The position numbers were made by a program, and so were the translations under genes. A model generated the notes under the pieces. That model worked only from the letters and a program-made list of their open reading frames with translations. It made no database searches and had not been told where the DNA came from. From an uncultured Collinsella sp. (GTDB lineage: Bacteria > Actinomycetota > Coriobacteriia > Coriobacteriales > Coriobacteriaceae), in NCBI GenBank assembly GCA_934630735.1, contig CAKTWK010000053.1, forward strand, positions 1 through 9,393: 9,393 nucleotides of DNA, given 5' to 3'. Positions within the stretch are counted from its first letter, which is position 1. Every line of letters starts with the position of its first letter. Shown here piece by piece: positions 6,231 through 9,393 of this stretch.

Positions 6231-6279
6231 AAACTTTTCAAAAAAAGTTCTTGCATAGGATGCGGGCATCACGTAAGAT
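6231..6279 (+). promoter_or_regulatory. promoter of the Gly-Val tRNA unit
   Basis: The -35 box TTGCAT (6251-6256), a 17-base spacer and the -10 TAAGAT (6274-6279) are followed 13 bases later by tRNA-Gly. The upstream tract AACTTTTCAAAAAAAGTT (6232-6249) is the third, slightly diverged copy of the T/A palindrome seen at the other two tRNA promoters. A tandem 9-base duplication, TTCGCGAGG (6205-6213, 6214-6222), lies just before it. Confidence 0.75.
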
Positions 6280-6291
6280 TAATCCTCGTAA

Positions 6292-6367
6292 GCGGATATG
6301 GCTCAGTTGGTAGAGCACAACCTTGCCAAGGTTGGGGTCGCGGGTTCGAGCCCCGTTGTCCGCTCCA
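6292..6367 (+). tRNA. tRNA-Gly(GCC), copy 3
   Basis: The 76 bases differ from the other two tRNA-Gly copies only at position 6 of the acceptor stem (C to T), which turns a G-C pair into G.U. The anticodon is GCC (6325-6327) and CCA is encoded. It is first in a two-gene unit with tRNA-Val. Confidence 0.96.
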
Positions 6368-6370
6368 TTT

Positions 6371-6445
6371 GGGCGTTTAGCTCAGGGGGAGAGCGCTTCC
6401 CTGACACGGAAGAGGTCAGAAGTTCAAATCTTCTAACGCCCACCA
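6371..6445 (+). tRNA. tRNA-Val(GAC)
   Basis: A 75-nt cloverleaf with acceptor GGGCGTT/AACGCCC, discriminator A and encoded CCA. The anticodon stem CTTCC/GGAAG closes CTGACAC, giving anticodon GAC (6403-6405). It starts three bases after tRNA-Gly ends, with no hairpin between, so the two are co-transcribed. Confidence 0.97.
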
Positions 6446-6453
6446 AATGTTCG

Positions 6454-6490
6454 CAGCTCAGAGGCTTAGCCTCTGAGCTGTTTTGTTTTG
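6454..6490 (+). terminator. terminator of the Gly-Val tRNA unit
   Basis: A 12-bp perfect stem (6454-6465 with 6469-6480) has a TTA loop and is followed by TTTTGTTTTG. It is the strongest terminator in the window. Confidence 0.93.
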
Positions 6491-6826
6491 GTCGCCAAAT
6501 ACGTCACCAAATTTCGAGTTTTTGATCTTCCGGGATGCTTCTCAGTAGTCATCCGAGGAAACTCTCATCTTCTCCGTTTGCATACACATATCTTTCAAGG
6601 ATTCGTGCCGCGGTTACATGAGGCACGGCAAGGCACGACCGCAACATGTTGGTCAAGCATAATCTTTTGGATTCTTTTGGCGTGAGCGGCTTGGTTTTGG
6701 TAGGATTTGTCAGCGGCGCGGTTGAGGGGGTTTCAAAACTGCCGTGCAGGTAGTCGAGCTGATAACGTTTTAGCACTCTGCCAAGAGCCCTTCATTTTTA
6801 ATGCGTCTGCAAAATGACTAATTGCT
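6491..6826. other. gene-less stretch, no recognised function
   Basis: No reading frame here has a convincing ribosome-binding site or recognisable product on either strand. It is visibly more AT-rich than the genes around it. Small details are a 12-base imperfect tandem repeat (GTCGCCAAATAC / GTCACCAAATTT, 6491-6514), a hairpin CGTGCC/GGCACG (6604-6609 with 6622-6627) and a 10-base palindrome CAACATGTTG (6642-6651). Being just downstream of a tRNA gene it could be the scar of a lost integrated element, but no integrase or attachment-site copy is visible. Confidence 0.4.
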
Positions 6827-6839
6827 TTGACCTGCTGAA

Positions 6840-6855
6840 ACACTATATGTTGTGT
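6840..6855. promoter_or_regulatory. NrdR box 1
   Basis: ACACTATATGTTGTGT matches the known NrdR consensus acaCwAtATaTwGtgt at all but one position. It abuts the -35 box of the nrdD promoter. NrdR is the ATP-cone repressor that shuts off ribonucleotide reductase genes when deoxynucleotides are plentiful; its own gene is not in the window. Confidence 0.85.
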
Positions 6856-6885
6856 TTGACCTAAAAAAAGAATACAGGATATAGA
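6856..6885 (+). promoter_or_regulatory. promoter of nrdD
   Basis: The -35 box TTGACC (6856-6861), an 18-base A-rich spacer and the -10 TATAGA (6880-6885) give an expected start near 6892. The -35 touches NrdR box 1 and the -10 lies inside box 2, so repressor binding would block polymerase. Confidence 0.65.
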
Positions 6886-6887
6886 TG
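6872..6887. promoter_or_regulatory. NrdR box 2 (degenerate)
   Basis: ATACAGGATATAGATG matches the NrdR consensus at 10 of 16 positions, including most of the central CwAtATaTwG core. It begins exactly 32 bases after box 1, which is the spacing (about three helical turns) known for tandem NrdR boxes. The spacing is the main support for this weak site. Confidence 0.6.
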
Positions 6888-6891
6888 CCTC

Positions 6892-7111
6892 TTTGTCGTA
6901 TGATAGATGGCGGACAGAGAACGAGGACCTTACTCGCCCCATTTGGATAGATCTTTGAGCCCCTTGATGGGCTGCGAGGATTGTCCGCATGAGGGCCTAT
7001 GGTTATCGAGAACACAGATTGCGCGACGGCGCCGCAAGACAGGGACAGGCCCTGCCGGGCATCGTTTGGCTCTGAAGCGCAATGAGACTACGACGCGAAA
7101 GAGGCAAGAGG
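6892..7111 (+). other. structured 5' leader of nrdD (about 220 nt)
   Basis: From the expected start to the nrdD ATG several segments are complementary. GCGGACA (6910-6916) pairs with TGTCCGC (6982-6988) and encloses hairpins CGAG/CTCG (6922-6936) and AGCCC/GGGCT (6958-6973). AGGGCCT (6992-6998) can pair with AGGCCCT (7047-7053) and encloses GCGC/GCGC (7021-7032). The last partner overlaps an alternative hairpin CAGGG/CCCTG (7040-7054), so two folds compete. I see no cobalamin-riboswitch core, no known riboswitch class and no terminator. It could be a regulatory RNA or merely a GC-rich leader. Confidence 0.4.
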
Positions 7112-9334
7112 ATGAAGATCATCAAGCGCAGCGGCACCGAGGTTGTCTTTGACATCGATAAGATCGTCAATGCCATCCGCGCCGCCAACTTGGAGGTCGA
7201 GGAGAGCTCTCGTCTAACCGACCGCCAGGTGGTTTACGCGGCACAAAACGTTGCCGAGGCATGTGAGAACGCGGGCCACACCGTTTCGGTCGAGGAGATC
7301 CAGGATTTGGTCGAGGACGAGATCATGCGTCTCGACTGCTACGAGGTTGCTCGCCACTACATCATCTATCGCTATGTTCAGAGCCTGAAGCGCCAGAAGA
7401 ACACGACCGACGACAAGATTTTGTCGCTGATCGAGTGCAATAACGAAGAGGTCAAGCAGGAGAACTCTAACAAGAACCCGACCGTCAATTCCGTCCAGCG
7501 CGACTATATGGCCGGCGAGATTTCCAAGGACCTGACTCAGCGTGTGCTGCTGCCCCAGGAGATCGTGGATGCTCACAATGAGGGCCTGATCCACTTCCAT
7601 GATTCGGACTACTTTGCCCAGCACATGCATAACTGCGACCTGGTGAACCTGGAGGATATGCTCCAGAACGGCACCGTTATCTCGGGTACGCTGATTGAGA
7701 AGCCGCACAGCTTCTCGACGGCTTGCAACATCGCGACGCAGATCATCGCCCAGGTTGCTTCCTCCCAGTACGGTGGCCAGTCGATTTCGCTGACCCATCT
7801 TGCCCCGTTCGTCGAGGTGAGCCGTCAGAAGATTCGCGGCGAGGTCGCCCGCGAGCTCGAGGAGCTCGGCGTTTCCGCATCTCCCGAAAAGGTCCGCGAG
7901 GTTGTTGAGGACCGCCTGCGTGACGAGATCCGTCGCGGCGTCCAGACGATCCAGTATCAGGTCGTGACCCTTATGACCACCAACGGCCAGGCGCCGTTCG
8001 TGACGGTCTTCATGTATCTCAACGAGGCTCGCTCAGCGCAGGAGAAGCACGACCTTGCCATGATCGTGGAGGAGACGCTCCGTCAACGCTATGAGGGCGT
8101 TAAGAACGAGGCCGGCGTGTGGATCACTCCGGCGTTCCCCAAGCTTATTTATGTGCTCGAGGACGATAACGTTTACGAGGATTCCCCGTACTTCTACCTG
8201 ACTCAGCTGGCTGCGAAGTGCACCGCCAAGCGCATGGTACCCGACTACATCTCCGAGAAGAAGATGCGCGAGCTCAAGCTGTCTAAGGGCGAGACCGCGG
8301 GCAACGGCGACTGCTATACCTGCATGGGTTGTCGCAGCTTCCTGACGCCCGACCGCTCCGGTAACGGATTTAACAACGTGGCCAACGCGCTGAACTATGA
8401 CCCGAACAAGCCCAAGTACTACGGTCGCTTTAACCAGGGCGTTGTGACCATCAACCTGCCCGATGTCGCGCTGAGCTCGCATCAGGACATGGACAAGTTC
8501 TGGAAGATCTTCGACGAGCGCCTTGAGCTGTGCCACCGCGCCCTGCTGTGCCGCCATGAGCGTCTGATGGGCACGCTTTCTGACGCCGCACCGATTCTTT
8601 GGCAGTACGGTGCCCTCGCCCGTCTGAAGAAGGGCGAGACGATCGACAAGCTGCTCGTGGGCGGTTACTCCACCATTAGTCTGGGTTATGCCGGCCTGTA
8701 TGAGTGCGTCAAGTACATGACGGGCCACAGCCACACCGAGAAGGAGGGCACGCCCTTTGCCATGGCCGTCATGCAGCGCATGAACGACAAGTGCGCCGAG
8801 TGGAAGGCCGAAAGCGATATTGACTTCTCGCTGTACGGTACCCCGCTTGAGTCGACGACCTACAAGTTCGCCAAGTGCCTGCAGCGTCGTTTTGGCATCA
8901 TCCCGGGCGTGACGGACAAGGGCTACATCACCAACAGCTACCACGTCCACGTGTCCGAGGAGATCGACGCATTCGACAAGCTCAAGTTCGAGGGTATGTT
9001 CCAGCAGCTTTCGCCGGGCGGTGCCATCTCCTACGTCGAGGTTCCCAACATGCAGGACAACCTCAAGGCTGTCATTCGCGTGATGCAGTACATCTACGAC
9101 AACATCATGTACGCCGAGCTAAACACCAAGAGCGATTATTGCCAGGTGTGCGGCTACGATGGCGAGATTAAGATTGTCGAGGATGACGGCAAGCTGGTGT
9201 GGGAGTGCCCCAACTGCGGCAATCGTGACCAGGAGAAGATGAATGTCGCCCGTCGCACGTGCGGCTACATCGGTACCCAGTTCTGGAACCAGGGTCGAAC
9301 CGAGGAGATCCGCGACCGCGTGCTGCATCTCTAA
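7112..9334 (+). CDS. nrdD: anaerobic (class III) ribonucleoside-triphosphate reductase, large subunit
   Basis: The 740-residue NrdD reduces ribonucleoside triphosphates to deoxynucleotides under anaerobic conditions, using a glycyl radical. Residues 1-95 are an ATP-cone (MKIIKRSGTEVVFDIDKI...), the allosteric activity switch. The catalytic core contains HNC (Cys175) and MGCRSF (Cys407, the likely thiyl-radical cysteine). A C-terminal Cys4 zinc site is formed by CQVC (677, 680) and CPNC (699, 702). RRTCGYIGT carries the radical Gly718. All expected motifs are present and length is close to the E. coli enzyme (712), so it should be functional. ATG 7112 is chosen because ATP-cone proteins begin with this motif and AAAGAGG (7098-7104) is 7 bases before it; an in-frame ATG at 7082 lacks such a site. 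Activation needs NrdG, expected downstream; the last 59 bases of the window show no identifiable start or terminator. Control by NrdR is indicated by the tandem boxes upstream. Confidence 0.97.
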   Translation: MKIIKRSGTEVVFDIDKIVNAIRAANLEVEESSRLTDRQVVYAAQNVAEACENAGHTVSVEEIQDLVEDEIMRLDCYEVARHYIIYRYVQSLKRQKNTTDDKILSLIECNNEEVKQENSNKNPTVNSVQRDYMAGEISKDLTQRVLLPQEIVDAHNEGLIHFHDSDYFAQHMHNCDLVNLEDMLQNGTVISGTLIEKPHSFSTACNIATQIIAQVASSQYGGQSISLTHLAPFVEVSRQKIRGEVARELEELGVSASPEKVREVVEDRLRDEIRRGVQTIQYQVVTLMTTNGQAPFVTVFMYLNEARSAQEKHDLAMIVEETLRQRYEGVKNEAGVWITPAFPKLIYVLEDDNVYEDSPYFYLTQLAAKCTAKRMVPDYISEKKMRELKLSKGETAGNGDCYTCMGCRSFLTPDRSGNGFNNVANALNYDPNKPKYYGRFNQGVVTINLPDVALSSHQDMDKFWKIFDERLELCHRALLCRHERLMGTLSDAAPILWQYGALARLKKGETIDKLLVGGYSTISLGYAGLYECVKYMTGHSHTEKEGTPFAMAVMQRMNDKCAEWKAESDIDFSLYGTPLESTTYKFAKCLQRRFGIIPGVTDKGYITNSYHVHVSEEIDAFDKLKFEGMFQQLSPGGAISYVEVPNMQDNLKAVIRVMQYIYDNIMYAELNTKSDYCQVCGYDGEIKIVEDDGKLVWECPNCGNRDQEKMNVARRTCGYIGTQFWNQGRTEEIRDRVLHL

Positions 9335-9393
9335 TACCGCTCCGGGGCTGAGCCGAGAGGGCCGCTTGGGCATTTGCTCGCTATTTCGGACAG

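Noticed and set aside
6646..6753. 35-codon + frame with a hydrophobic middle (SGLVLVGFVSGAV)
   Set aside because: It is suggestive of a small membrane peptide, but it lacks a well-placed ribosome-binding site and has no promoter; chance is the simpler reading.
6549..6776. 75-codon minus-strand frame (GTG start) in the gene-less stretch
   Set aside because: It has no convincing ribosome-binding site and no recognisable domain. I could not tell it from a random open frame.
6907..7152. 81-codon + frame in the nrdD leader overlapping the nrdD start
   Set aside because: There is no ribosome-binding site at its ATG, it is rich in arginine as out-of-frame GC-rich DNA tends to be, and it overlaps nrdD. 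It is not supported as a leader peptide.
1..9393. CRISPR array, transposase, integrase or phage genes
   Set aside because: No regularly spaced direct repeats and no such protein motifs are seen. The only repeats are the tRNA copies, promoter tracts and the inverted repeats described.

Overview
The window looks like chromosome of a GC-rich, anaerobic Gram-positive bacterium. The GC-biased third codon positions, an oxygen-sensitive class III ribonucleotide reductase and CCA-encoding tRNA genes would fit a Coriobacteriia member such as Collinsella. That placement is inference from style and gene content, not from a marker gene. All well-supported genes are on the + strand.

Layout. Bases 1-112 may hold the 3' end of an unidentified reading frame, followed by two short hairpins. 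Bases 113-510 are otherwise gene-less and dominated by a nested inverted repeat (28-bp perfect arms at 242-269 and 339-366, with a second inverted repeat inside and a 15-bp one outside). A promoter (405-453) then drives tRNA-Leu(GAG) (511-600), which has its own terminator. Only 26 bases after that terminator starts a two-gene signalling unit. The first gene is a PAS-GAF-SpoIIE-type PP2C serine phosphatase (660-3005). The second is a single polypeptide fusing a STAS anti-anti-sigma domain to an RsbW/SpoIIAB-like ATPase/kinase domain (3084-3830). Together they carry the three activities of a partner-switching circuit, but no sigma factor is present here.

Next come a tRNA cluster Gly(GCC)-Cys(GCA)-Gly(GCC) (3936-4237), with an intrinsic-terminator-like hairpin after every tRNA; a GH13 alpha-glucosidase/oligo-1,6-glucosidase gene (4417-6150) that has all its catalytic residues; and a second tRNA unit Gly(GCC)-Val(GAC) (6292-6445) closed by a strong terminator. 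The three tRNA promoters share an unusual near-palindromic T6-A6 tract immediately upstream of a TTGC -35 box.

Bases 6491-6826 hold no gene I can support. A promoter at 6856-6885 is then flanked and overlapped by two NrdR boxes spaced 32 bp centre to centre. It is followed by a leader of roughly 220 nt with several complementary segments, and then by nrdD (7112-9334), the complete anaerobic ribonucleoside-triphosphate reductase. Its activase gene nrdG would be expected beyond the right edge.

The most interesting items are the STAS-ATPase fusion with its phosphatase placed directly behind a tRNA terminator, the nested inverted-repeat element overlapping the tRNA-Leu promoter, the terminators inside a tRNA operon, and the NrdR-controlled structured leader of nrdD.
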